Assembly (NCBI GenBank): GCA_002633005.1
Contig: NMRA01000287.1
Location: forward strand, 387,507-451,506
DNA: 64,000 nt
Origin: Phoronis australis
Taxonomy: Eukaryota > Phoronida > Phoronidae
Reading direction: 5' to 3'
The translations under genes and the position numbers were made by a program. Shown one piece after another: positions 11,801-23,722 of this stretch (within the stretch, counting starts at the first letter, position 1; every line of letters starts with the position of its first letter). The notes under the pieces were generated by a model that saw nothing but the letters and a program-made list of their open reading frames with translations, ran no database searches and had not been told where the DNA came from.

Positions 11801-14800
11801 GTATCCTCCTTTGCACCAAATCAAACCATGTAACACAGCCTACCCATCAACTCCCAAGGAGTTTGGGACATTCTTTCTTAGCTCAACTCGTCAATCATTC
11901 ACACAGTTTTCAGAGGACAATGTCCTTTGGATTTTTAATATAGCCTTTCTGTACTCGTACACGATTTAGCAACAGTTATTGATACTAAGAACATACCAGG
12001 AATGCCAAGTTCAATCTTTCTGTCTTACACAGGGGCGTCGCGCATATCCTCACTATGTTAAGACACTGAAGATACTTCTGTCGCAAGATGGCACTGACTA
12101 CTATTGTGTCAAAATGACCGGAACTAACAACTGCACGGAGGTAAGGGTGTCAACATCCAGATATTGACGAGTTTAGTGTTGTTAGGACGACAGTAACAGG
12201 AAAGGAAAACTAATTTCACTTACAATAGCGAATTATATAATTTGAACTTTTGTTTTCTGGTAAAGCTTTGCTTTTCATGCGCAAAAACGGTGAACCTACG
12301 TGTTTCTATGTAAAATATGGTTATATGTCGGGACACTTGTGTCAGTAAACACTGATGAAACAAGGCTAAATACAAGCCAACCCATCATATCTGGTCCAGT
12401 TTTATACACACAGATATCAATTTGTTAAATGCACGACACTTTTCATTGTTCACTGACTTTTTTCCGTTGCGTTCATACTTTCGGAACAAAACTCTACTCT
12501 CAACTGATCATAGATACAGTAACTGACCTACCGACATAATTAAAAGACACACGATATTTCGAAACATACTTGTTTCATTCTCAAGTGAATATAAAATGAC
12601 GCACTAATGCCACCATAGAGTATAAGCTGACGACAACCACGGTGAGAGACGGCAGGTGTGAAATACTGCAAAGAATGACTAAAGAATTGGGGTATCAGGA
12701 AGGTCACGCAAACAAGTGTAACTTGCGGCGCGACCCTGTTTGCTGCTCATTCAAAATAGGCTTCTCAAAAGCAATTAAAAGGGACTCTAATACTTTCAAA
12801 CGCAGCACATCTTGCTCCACGTAGCGAATTGACGTGTTTTCCACAATTTCTTGACCGGTGATTTTACGTGCCTGGTATTGCAGAAAATGATCATGAATGG
12901 CGCCATTTTGAATGCATGGATAGCCGACGGGAAAGACTGCAAACCGTTTGACCAATGTAACATTGTTTGACGTTTGAACGAAGACATTCGTTCATAGGGC
13001 ATACAAACTCATAAACAACACTACATTGTGCAACGGGGCGGACTTTCGCTTTAGAAATGTTGAAGACGTCCCTAGTCAGCTGACGGGGAAACAACACATC
13101 TGTGTGTTAATAGATGGGACAGCACGATCATTTCCCATAGCGAAGATTGAGGTAGACACTCCATACTTCGTTGGTGAAATCGAGGCGATGTGTATGCGAA
13201 CACCGATATACGACCTCATCATAGGGAATGCTGTTTGCGTCAGCAAGGATCCTGATCCCAATTGGCAGCCACAAGGCAGTGCCATGTCCGCTGTCACTAC
13301 TAGAGCACAGGCTAAGAAAAGAGAGAAACCTATTAAGCCTTTGGCAGTGACTCCATCCGGAGTGGAAAGTCTCGACGTCAGCAAATTGAAGGACGAGCAA
13401 CAACATTATCCTTCCCTACGTAAGCTCATGGAACTTGTTGAGAAAGACAAACCAGCAAGAACACGTGGTAGAGGTCAATACTGGTATGAGAAGCACAATG
13501 GAGTCCTGTACCGAGTGTTTGCTGATAACACCAAAGAATTGCGTCAGATAGTTGTCCCTGTCAAATATCGACAACAGGTTATGACGCTATCTCACGAGTC
13601 AATCGTTGGTGGGTACCTTGGTGTGAAGAAGACCAGTGATAGAATAGCCAGTAGCTTTTATTGGCCAGGAGCTGGCAGTTACATAAATCGTTTCTGCAGA
13701 TCATGTGACATCTGCCAGTGAACAACTCTTAAGGCAGGATCTCCAAAGTGCCATTGGGTGAGATGCCACTTATGGAAGAACCGTTCCAGCGTATCGCTGT
13801 AGATTTGATTGGTCTTGTGTCGCCGATGACAGACAGAGGCAACCGGTGCATTCTCACCATCGTAGACTATGCCACAAGATATCCAGAGGCAGTACCTCTA
13901 CCAAGAATAGAAGCTGAGCGAGTTGCAGAAACACTGTTTGAAACCTTCTGTAGAATTGGCTTTCCACGAGAGGTGCTTAGTGACTGTGGGACACAGTTTA
14001 CCTCAGAAGTACTGAAAGAAGTTGCACGGTTGATATCCATGAAGCAACTGTTCACCACTCCTTACAATCCGAAATACAATTGATTGTGTGAGCGTATTAA
14101 TGGTGTACTGAAGAAAATGTGCCAAGAGCGTCCACAAGACTGGGACCGGTACTTAACAGCAGTACTGTTCGCCTACCGAGAGGTGCCTCAAGTGAGCACA
14201 GGTTTCTCGCCATTTGAACTGTTGTATGGTAGAACCGTGCGAGGGCCAATGCACGTGCTTAAAGAGTTGTGGACTGGCAATGAAACACCAGACGTACGGA
14301 ATACATATGAGTATGTCCTCGACTTGCGACATCGTCTGGAAGAGACATGTGAACTGGTGCGGGAAAACTTACGAAATGCTGGTGAAGCATACAAGTACCA
14401 TTATGACAAAAGACACGAGATCGTCGCTTCAAAGTGGGAGACCAAGTGTTATTATTGTTACCAACTGACAGTAACAAGCTACTACTGCAGTGGAGGGGTC
14501 CCTATGAAGTGACCGAGGTACTCAACAAATGGACTGCCGAGTAAGGGTTGGTGGAAAGACCAAGACATAACATGCCAACCTGTTGAAACTCCACATACAT
14601 GTATCTCGTGACCAAAGTGGGGCTGCAGGTAAAGATGATGCAGATCAGAATTCTGACATCGCGTCCATAGCTGTACTTCAGCCTGAAATGGACAATGAAG
14701 TTGGTGTTGTCGATGATGAACATTTACTAGAGCTGGGATCGACAAACCAAAAAGAAACGTACAAAGATGTCAAGATATCAGACGAGCTCACTACTAGCCA

Positions 14801-17800
14801 ACAAAGGGAGGTGATAAGTCTGCTAGAAGAGTACTTTGACATCTTTAGTGAAGTACGACCCATCTGGTTGAGCACAAGATTGAGACCATCAGTGAAGAGC
14901 CGGTGAGAGTCAAGCCGTATCCCCTGCCATATGCCACACGGTCGGTTGTGCAGGAAGAAGTTGACAACATGTTAAAGTGTGGAGTCACAGAACCATCCGA
15001 TGCACCCTACAACTCTCCAGTGGTCTTAGTGAAGAAGAAGGACGGTTCAAATCGATTCTGCATCGATTTTCGTCGTTTGAACGCCATCACCAAGTTCGAC
15101 ACGGAACCGATGGGCAATCCTGATGTCACCATGGCTAAGATCAGTAAAGACCATTATTTTACGAAGATTGATCTAAGTAAAGGATAATGGCAAGTCATTG
15201 TCGCCGAAGAATCGTGACCTAAGACCTCGTTTGTAGTACCAAGTGGTTGCTACAATTTCGTAAAGATGCCATTTGGTCTGGTAAATTCGGCAGCGACCTT
15301 CAACCGCATGATGAGAAAGATGTTGGCAGGAGCACATAATACAGAACATTATGTGGATGACATTCTGTGCCATAATAAGACCTGGACTGAACACCTTGCC
15401 ACCTTGCGAGACACCTTCAAACGTGTGCGAGAGGCTGGACTAACGATTCGACCCACCAAGTATTCGGTTGAATCTCGTTCCATCGATTTCGTTGGACATG
15501 TGGTCGGTGAAGGGCACCTGGGAATGGATGAAGAAAAGTTAGGACGCACCGGAGATGCACCACGACCCAGAACAAAGAAACAACTTCGTTCTTTTCTTGG
15601 GTTGGCTGGATTCTACATGAAGTTCATCTCAAACTTTGGTGAAATCGCCGTCCCGCTTACTGAGCTCACGAAGAAGAAACAGCCTAACACCGTGCAATGG
15701 GAAGAAGCTCAGCAGCATGCATTCGACACTCTTCGGGACCTGCTGACGAGAGCACCCATACTGAGATTACAGTTAACCTTTTATTGTTCAGACTGATGCG
15801 TCAGATACTGGTATAGGCTGTATTTTGTAGCAGGAGTATGATGATGGCAGGTTCCCAGTAGCATGTGCTAGTAAGAAACTGCTACCTCGGGAACGGAATT
15901 ACTCTGTCATAGAGAGGGAATGTTTGGCTATTGTATGTGTCATCAGAAAATTTGCGAAGTACTTGTATGGTAAAGAATTTATCATTCATACTGACCATCA
16001 ACCCCTGGCTTACATTCAAAAAAGTAAGTTAGTCAATGGACGCATCATGTGGTGGGCCTTGTTTTTGCAAAATTATCGATTTAAGGTTGAAGCTATCAAA
16101 GGCTCAGAAAATGTTGGTGCCGATTACCTAAGTAGGTTAGAGTATTGAAGATTCATGGAAATTGGGTTATAGATCTAAGTGTTAATCAATGTTTAAGTCT
16201 TCCATGTTGAGAAAAACTTAAAAAGTATTTTCTTGAGGAGGGGCTTATTTGTCAGAATAAATATTGATTAAGTAATTAGTAAGAATAGATCCATTTTAAG
16301 TTGCCCAAAATTTGTGCATATGTACTTTTAAATCATGGGGTCAGACTTTTTGACATGTATTTTAACGTCAAAATCTATTTTTAGATGGTGTTTACAACTT
16401 TGGGTTCTGGGGCCAAAGTACTCTAGAGATTCTAGAATATTCTGAGAACAAATTGTAACAGCCAATAATATGAGTGGATATGATCATGTGGTTTTCATTA
16501 GCCAATCACTAAATAAGTAGATTGTAATATTATGGGCTGAAATCAACAAGATGATTAGATGCGCCATAGTAGTTGAAGCATAAAGACTTGCTACAGTGTA
16601 GAGAAGCAATTGTGCGACAGAGCCATCTCGTGAAAGATTCTAGAAAGGATCTTGGCAAGGGCAAGGGTTAACGAACAGGAGGTTAAGTAACAGCTTGTCA
16701 CTTGCATTGTGGGTAGTAAGATACTACCAGAGACTGTGACCAGCAAGAAGATTCGTGGGTAGAAGAAATTGCCTGCAAGTGTTGCATCACCAGAGACGGT
16801 GATCAGCAAGTACACTGTCGCTATACAGTGTGTGTGTAGTTCAAAGATTCACCAACAGGACAGACATTCAACAAGGGGAGAGTCCTAGCTTGGATAGCAG
16901 ATAAGACATTTGATCGTTTTGGTTGTTTGATTAAAGTAATCTTTAAAGAGGGCGCTAGCGTAGTTACTCTTTGTAGTTGATTACTTAAATAACAATAGGT
17001 TTCATTTGTCTAATTAGGGGTTATCATATAATGAATTAATTACTGGACTTGACTATTCACTCTCAATCTACGCACAATCTCAAAGCATAGCTACCTTTTA
17101 AACAAACCCACAGTCAATCGTCTGACAATGACTTTCAGAAAACATGCTAACTAAAACCATCCGGCACTCATTAACAATACTGTCCATATTCTGCATTTGA
17201 AAGCATATTTAGTCGATGCTGTGCACTATATCGGGGTCAGAAGTTGACTGTGGATTTAGCTTAAAACGCAGCTGTACTTTATGATTGTGCGTAGATGGAG
17301 GGACCCTGATTAAATCCATAAATTAATGTATAATATGATCACCACAAATTAAATGAAGTGAAACCAGTTGTTAATTAATTACAGTAACAATGAAGAAGAG
17401 CAATCCCGCCAACGCCAATTAACCAAAAAATTATTAAACGTCTTATCTGCTATCCAAGCTGTAGAACTCAGTCGAAGGATGACAGTCCTATTGGTGAATC
17501 TTCGAGCTAAAACACGCCATACTGGAACAGTGTACTTGCTGGTCAGTCCTTCGTGACGCAACACTTGCAGGCAGTAACTTCTACACATGATTTGTTGCTC
17601 TCACAGCCTGCCGTGACCCAACACTTGCAGGTAGAATTTTACTGCCCACGGTGCTAGTGGCAATTTCTTAGTAAACTTCCTGTTCGATGACACTTGCCCT
17701 TACCTAGATAGTCTTTAGAATCTTCCACGAGATAGCTCTGTTGTACTATTTCTTCAGTACACTGTAGCAAGTCCTATAGCTTCAACTACCAAATTGCATG

Positions 17801-20800
17801 TGAGTATACATCTTGACTTCCAAATTGCATGTAAACAAGTTTGACCCATCGAATTAAAACTACATATGCACATATTTTGTGAAAATTAAATGGAACTATC
17901 TGCTCTAATTCAACCAATATTTATTCTGACAACCTGATTACTACTGCTACTGAAATACCAGGTAACTAATGGCAGTATCTGATTGCTACTCCCCTGTACC
18001 CGGTAGCCGTAATCTTCATAAAGTACAAAACCATGGGCATCAATTTTTGCCAACGATACTTCACTTGATTTTACATGTAACTACATCAATCTGAGATCAA
18101 CCGGAAACAAGTGAAAAAAATACTCGAAAAGAACAACTCATGAGGTAACCAGTGAAACCTAGCTGGAAGCAATTTTGAAGTCACCTTCCATGCAATAGGT
18201 GACTTTCCATATTGAGGTTCTATGAAATAATGAGAACACGAACGTGTCTTCCGATTGATCCTGATTCAGATTTGTCGGGCAGAAATTCAATTATTATGTA
18301 GTGGTTCAATAATTTAAAAACAGATGACTAAACTCCAATGTCATTTATTAAGTTCAATAATGTATTTTTGATTTTTGACACTGGCTTTGATCAAGAATCT
18401 CCCGCTTTATAAGTCAAGGCCACAGGTTTTGTTGTGGATATTTCTTCGCAGTCGGGGAAATGCATGAAACATGATATCCTTGTTCATCTATTGATATTTC
18501 AAGAGGTTTGTCTTGTTTCTTAAGACATTACTGCATCCCTTCGCACTGCCATGGAAACTTGCCGGCATTTTACCTGTAATAGCAGGAAAGGTAATAAGAG
18601 TTTGCATATTCCAGTACGTTGAAACTTCCCATATGTATTACATGTACGTGGGATCTTAAGGTGGCGCTGAACGCCTGTCCAACAAAGACATTGATCGTAG
18701 CCGACAGGAGGGTTAGTGAATTTTAAAATGGTACGAATCTTTCTAAAGTCAGCTGTCACACGTCAAACCTCAGAATGTAAGAGGCAACCCAAATAACAAA
18801 GTCTAATCAATTTTCAATTTGTACCTTCATTTTGAGAGTACATAGTGCCCGATTCGTTCCTAACCAAAATTACCACATAGATGTAGCACGGGAAATATAA
18901 ACGTTTCCCGTGCTACATCTGTATGGGAACCAACACGAAAGTGTGGTTTAATTTTCCAAAATAAGACTGCATTTCAACAATGGCAATTAGTTTCTAAAAT
19001 CATATTGAATTCTTAAAACATGATTGCACTTTTAAAATTGGATTGAAACTTCAAAGTAGTACTGATTTTCAGTTTAAACAGGAATCAATTTATTAAACAG
19101 CATTGAAATTAACAAAATTGTTTTTAGTTACAATGATTTTTTTTTAATTTTCCGCTGCGGATACTTGTTTCTCACACCAGAAATCTAGCAAGTCGTACTG
19201 TATCAAATGACAGAAACTAATGCCTCAACACAACCAGTTGTTGTGGTTATGCATTTGAAGCTGAAAAATCGCCCAGTCACATTTAATTCCGGTTGAATCC
19301 TGGAACTTTACACATGCTCGCTTATCATGTATCATTTACAAGTAAAACTCATCAGCCCTTCGTGTTTGGTATATTTGCCCAAGCATAGCTATGACCTTAA
19401 CAACTGTGGGAACACTTCATTGAATATACATGTACGGTTTCGTTATTTCTTAAAAAATGTTGTAGATAATGATGAGGTATGCCTTTTCCCGTATATACCG
19501 TTGCACATAATTGAAATTTTCACTGTATTGTGAATGTTAGGGAGGTGCTGAAACGCTGTTTATACTAGCAGGTCAAAACATCAAGTACGCATTATATGAG
19601 ATGTGTCGCCAGACGCCTATCCACCAAAGACGTTATCAGGTTCTGGTGGGGTAGTCAATTTTAGTACATGTATGTCATGGGTACTTCATAAGTCAGCTAT
19701 TGCGCACATGCGCCTGATAGTGAGCGCATTGCTTATAAGCAGCAAATTGAGTTGAAAGTGTTTTGCCAACGATCAAGGTGCAAGACATTCTTAAAAATAA
19801 AACTGCATATTTTTAATATCTTACCATTCCCTAGCCTTATTATTTCAGCCATAGTACTATTGACATGGGCCTAAGTTTTAACTTAGCGTCATACACGTGC
19901 ATGCGGACAACTGCATTGTCGATTAATACACTTATATCAAGCCGACCGAAGCAGAGCTAGAGACGGTTGGCAATGTCTGATATCAAGTATCGATAAGTCC
20001 TTGTGCTTTTTTACAAGTGCAATTCAAGATGGCAAGCAGATGATACAGATTTGTAAATTTTTGTTAGGCTACCTTGCGGCTTGACTGTGTTTCAGCAGGA
20101 AAGAGAAGAGAAGCTCTGCTGGATGGTGGCTGAAGAATTTTGCCCCACGTGAAGATGATCTAATAGGAATCCCCTTTGCATTAATATAAGAGACACCGCG
20201 TAGATATAGTCTCCAGGCGGGGCCCCTATTAAGTCCCACATGAAGATGACCTAAGAATAAGGCTCCATAGAGGCTCCTGCCTGTGGGCAGCCGAGATGTG
20301 CCGCCTTCTATGTTGATATATAGGGCTTCACCTGATGATAGCCGAAGAACAGGGTTCTTATATTTGAAACGACTTTGCACCGCCTTCATATGGGGCTCTT
20401 ATATCAATACAAAAGGCCCACTTCTCGGCCACCTCCTGGCAGGTATTCTATATTAATAAAAGGTTCCCACTTTTGAGGCCCAAAATTCAAGTTCATGCCT
20501 ATGTTATATCAGTAAGAATAACACAGTCGTTTTAACTAATAAGCTGTCAAAACCCTTAAATTTTCAGGTTACACTTTCCTCAAACTTTTACTTGGATAGT
20601 TGTCAAATCCTAACTGGGTTTTCATCAAGGTGTGTGCATAAATAGGGTGACAGGGTCCCAAAAATCTGGACAAAATGGAAGTGTTATGGAGAAAGTTCAA
20701 CAACATCTTAGATATTCTTTTTTTATAGAGTGATTGCTGTGTTTATTGTTAAACAACATTTCAGTTTTGTTTGTAAATATATTTTTCATTGTGAGCAGCC

Positions 20801-23674
20801 TGGTGACCAGTATTACCAGCCATTCCTGACTGTAGCTATATTTTGCTGTATGTTTTATGGCTATATGGCAATAAAGCATTTCGTACACATAGTTTGGTGC
20901 AGCCTATAGTTCATTTTGTGAGTTGAGCTTATGCTATATGCACACAACATATGGGTGCTCGAATTTCTCGTTATGCGGGCCTTTCACTGAAGAAAATCTA
21001 CGAGAACTAAAACAAGACACAAATTAGGGCCACTACAGTAGGTTCAGGCCTATGATTTGTGCATCTGCGCCAAATTCCTGTGGACTTTGTAGACTTTTGT
21101 CTCGTTTAGTCGGACTTTTTGTTTCACTAAGGCGGACCATTTCGCCCAATTCGCTAAATTGAGGGCTCGTTCGAGCCCCCCGGAGACCCCCGGGTGCGCT
21201 CATGTGCTACAATAGCTGCCAAAGCAACAAACTAGCCAAAAGTAGTGGTAGCAATGAATGTTAAATGTGTCACTGTAAGTGTTTTGTTAAGATTACTTTA
21301 GTTCCACTGTGCTAATAGCTACATGTTGGTTTCGTTACACCGTAGAATCTTATTCATCCAATTTTATCTCACCATTCAAATATTTCTAAATGAGAGTTGA
21401 GTGAGAGAGTTTTTACTAGATGATCTCCAATCTATCACTAGATTTTCTAGCAGCCACCATGGCCGTAGCACCTATTATACAATTCGAATCAGGAGTACTG
21501 ATGGACCCGCCGTTGGCATTCTTGAATGAACCCCGCCACGGGGTCTGTCCAAAAACATTTCCTGACTCCCTGACTCACCCCTGATAGTTGAACCTGCAAC
21601 TGTGGGTACACGTCGGCCTACAAAAAAGTGATGAGGGATTTCATCCGTAATTATATAAAAGGACTCGCCGTGATGGGTCCACTTACATTAAAATCAAAGG
21701 ACTTGGGTAACCGTATTCATGTAAATGGACCCACCGGTGTATGTTCGCCTTTGTTGTCTTTGGTGTACCCAGTTTCCAACATAGCCTTTTGATCACCCTC
21801 TCATGACACAGGTGTTCCTATTTGTCATAGTCTACTAAACAGTGACATATTACTTGTGGTGTCCCCATTTTTGTGCATGAAAAGCAACACTTCTAGATAA
21901 GAAAGGTGGAAATTTGTAAGCAATTAAAACACTGCTATTTGATGTGTCATTAAACATTAAAGCCATGCTTTCCGTCAAAAACATCCCATTTACGTCCACT
22001 ACCGCGTTTATTTATTAGTCACAGCAGGGGTGATTTCAGAACCTTCTTTTAAACTGAATAAGAACCAAAGGCAGAGCAGTTTTGTAGAAGTAAGTGGTCA
22101 GTAAGCACGGATTTAATTTCCAACTAACTTTACAATCTACATATTGACATTCAAGGGGTCTCGGATTATACTCAGGAGACTCTGGAATTTTGGAGAAGAA
22201 GCTACTGTGCTCATGAGTAATGCGTGGCGAAGTCTCGTGTTATTGCGTTTCCGTGAGATTTTTGCGTCTATGCAATGTACGCTAGGACACGCGTGTGGGA
22301 ATTTCCAATTGCATGCGTTGAAATCATTATGTTTAAAGCAAATAGTTATTGTTAAGCAAACGCCGACTGCTATCTGATCTAAATACCACGTGGTAAAAGT
22401 CAGTAGAAATAAGCTTGTTTTTTAACTGTTCTTCATTTTAGGAAATGTCAGGCAGGTGGCAGTTAAAACTGGAAATCTGTAATAAATTTCCAAAACGCAA
22501 CAAATAGGTTTTATTGTTTTATTGCTCGGGTCAATGTTAATGACATGAAAAGGACTGTACCGTCCTCCAGTAATCTCAAACATGAGTTATTTTACCACAA
22601 TAACTTTTGAAAATAGTGTCGCAAAAAAGTTATTTAGCCTGGTGACCATTTGCGGGAATGTCTTCCTTGTGCTGTGCATGTCTTGTAAGAAATATCAACG
22701 AAACGTGTTTCCTAAAAGTTTCCGGTGATAGCAGTGTTGGATTTAGGTGGGGGGAAAGGGGACCACGGCCACCCTTAAATTTTCACAGAAAACCATTTGG
22801 CATTTGGGGTGCAAATGTCTGACGGACAAAATCCTGACTACTACTTTGCCCTGCCCCCTCCCCTAACTCGAAATCCTGGATCATCCCCTGGGTAGATTTT
22901 AAGTTTGGTTGCAGCCTAAATTTTTTTTTGCAAAGCAACAATGTATCTGAGAATATACTCGTAATCACTAGTTAATGGAAATTTGGTAAAAATTATTCAC
23001 AGACATTAATGCGCTATGGTTTCATGAGACGAGACTCGGACGTGCGCTATTTGCTATAGGATTTAAAAAGTAACTTTCAATAATTGGATGATAATTTTAT
23101 TTAATTTTGGGGTTAACAATTTGGCAATTGTACGGCAATAATTGCAATTAGCAGCTCACAAATTAGAACATGTTTGATATTCAGTTGTTTGCTATAGGGT
23201 AACGATCAAATGTACACTGAAAGTGGTAACATTTCAATACCACGTAGAACTACCGACAGAACAGAGATGCGTAGAAAAACTTATCTATTCAAATTTTAGC
23301 TCTGGAATTAAAGACTTTCTAAAATGTTAGAAAGACACTTTTGAACAGAGACCCCGAGCAAAACCCCGTTATTCTGTTCAAAAATGGAAGGATTTTGGCA
23401 ATAGGTAGACGATTTGTCAAGAGATCAAAAGAACAATAGTGGCATCTATCCCTGATGTTACTAAATAAAATACATTTCAGTGAAAAAAATGCCTGGGAGC
23501 AGGATGCAATTTACAAAAAATGTGGCTGTACATTACTCTTCACACATCTCAGTTACCATTTGACCAATAACTTATCTAAATCTAGATCATCAGAGTATTA
23601 CCTCCGCCGAATAGGTTAGGCTCTTGCCTTTGTTTGAAGGAATGTGTTTATGTGTGTGTGCGCGTGTGTGTGTA

Positions 23675-23722
<48 letters not shown>

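Larger units (their letters stand above)
13035..17127 (+). mobile_element. Decayed Ty3/gypsy retrotransposon with PR-IN-RT-RH order (Gmr1-like), 5' truncated
   Basis: Reading along the plus strand one meets, in order: the end of a retropepsin, integrase zinc finger, integrase core, integrase C-terminal region, reverse transcriptase, RNase H, a purine tract and an LTR. Ordinary Ty3/gypsy elements have RT-RH before IN. The order here is that of Ty1/copia but the sequences are gypsy-like, as described for the Gmr1 group of deuterostome elements. Gag, the N-terminal half of the protease and the 5' LTR are absent. Several stops and frame changes show that it is dead. It lies in intron 5 in the same orientation as the host gene. 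Confidence 0.85.

Noticed and set aside
13076-13406. Minus-strand frames of 92-102 codons over the gypsy protease
   Set aside because: Shadows of the plus-strand pol frame.
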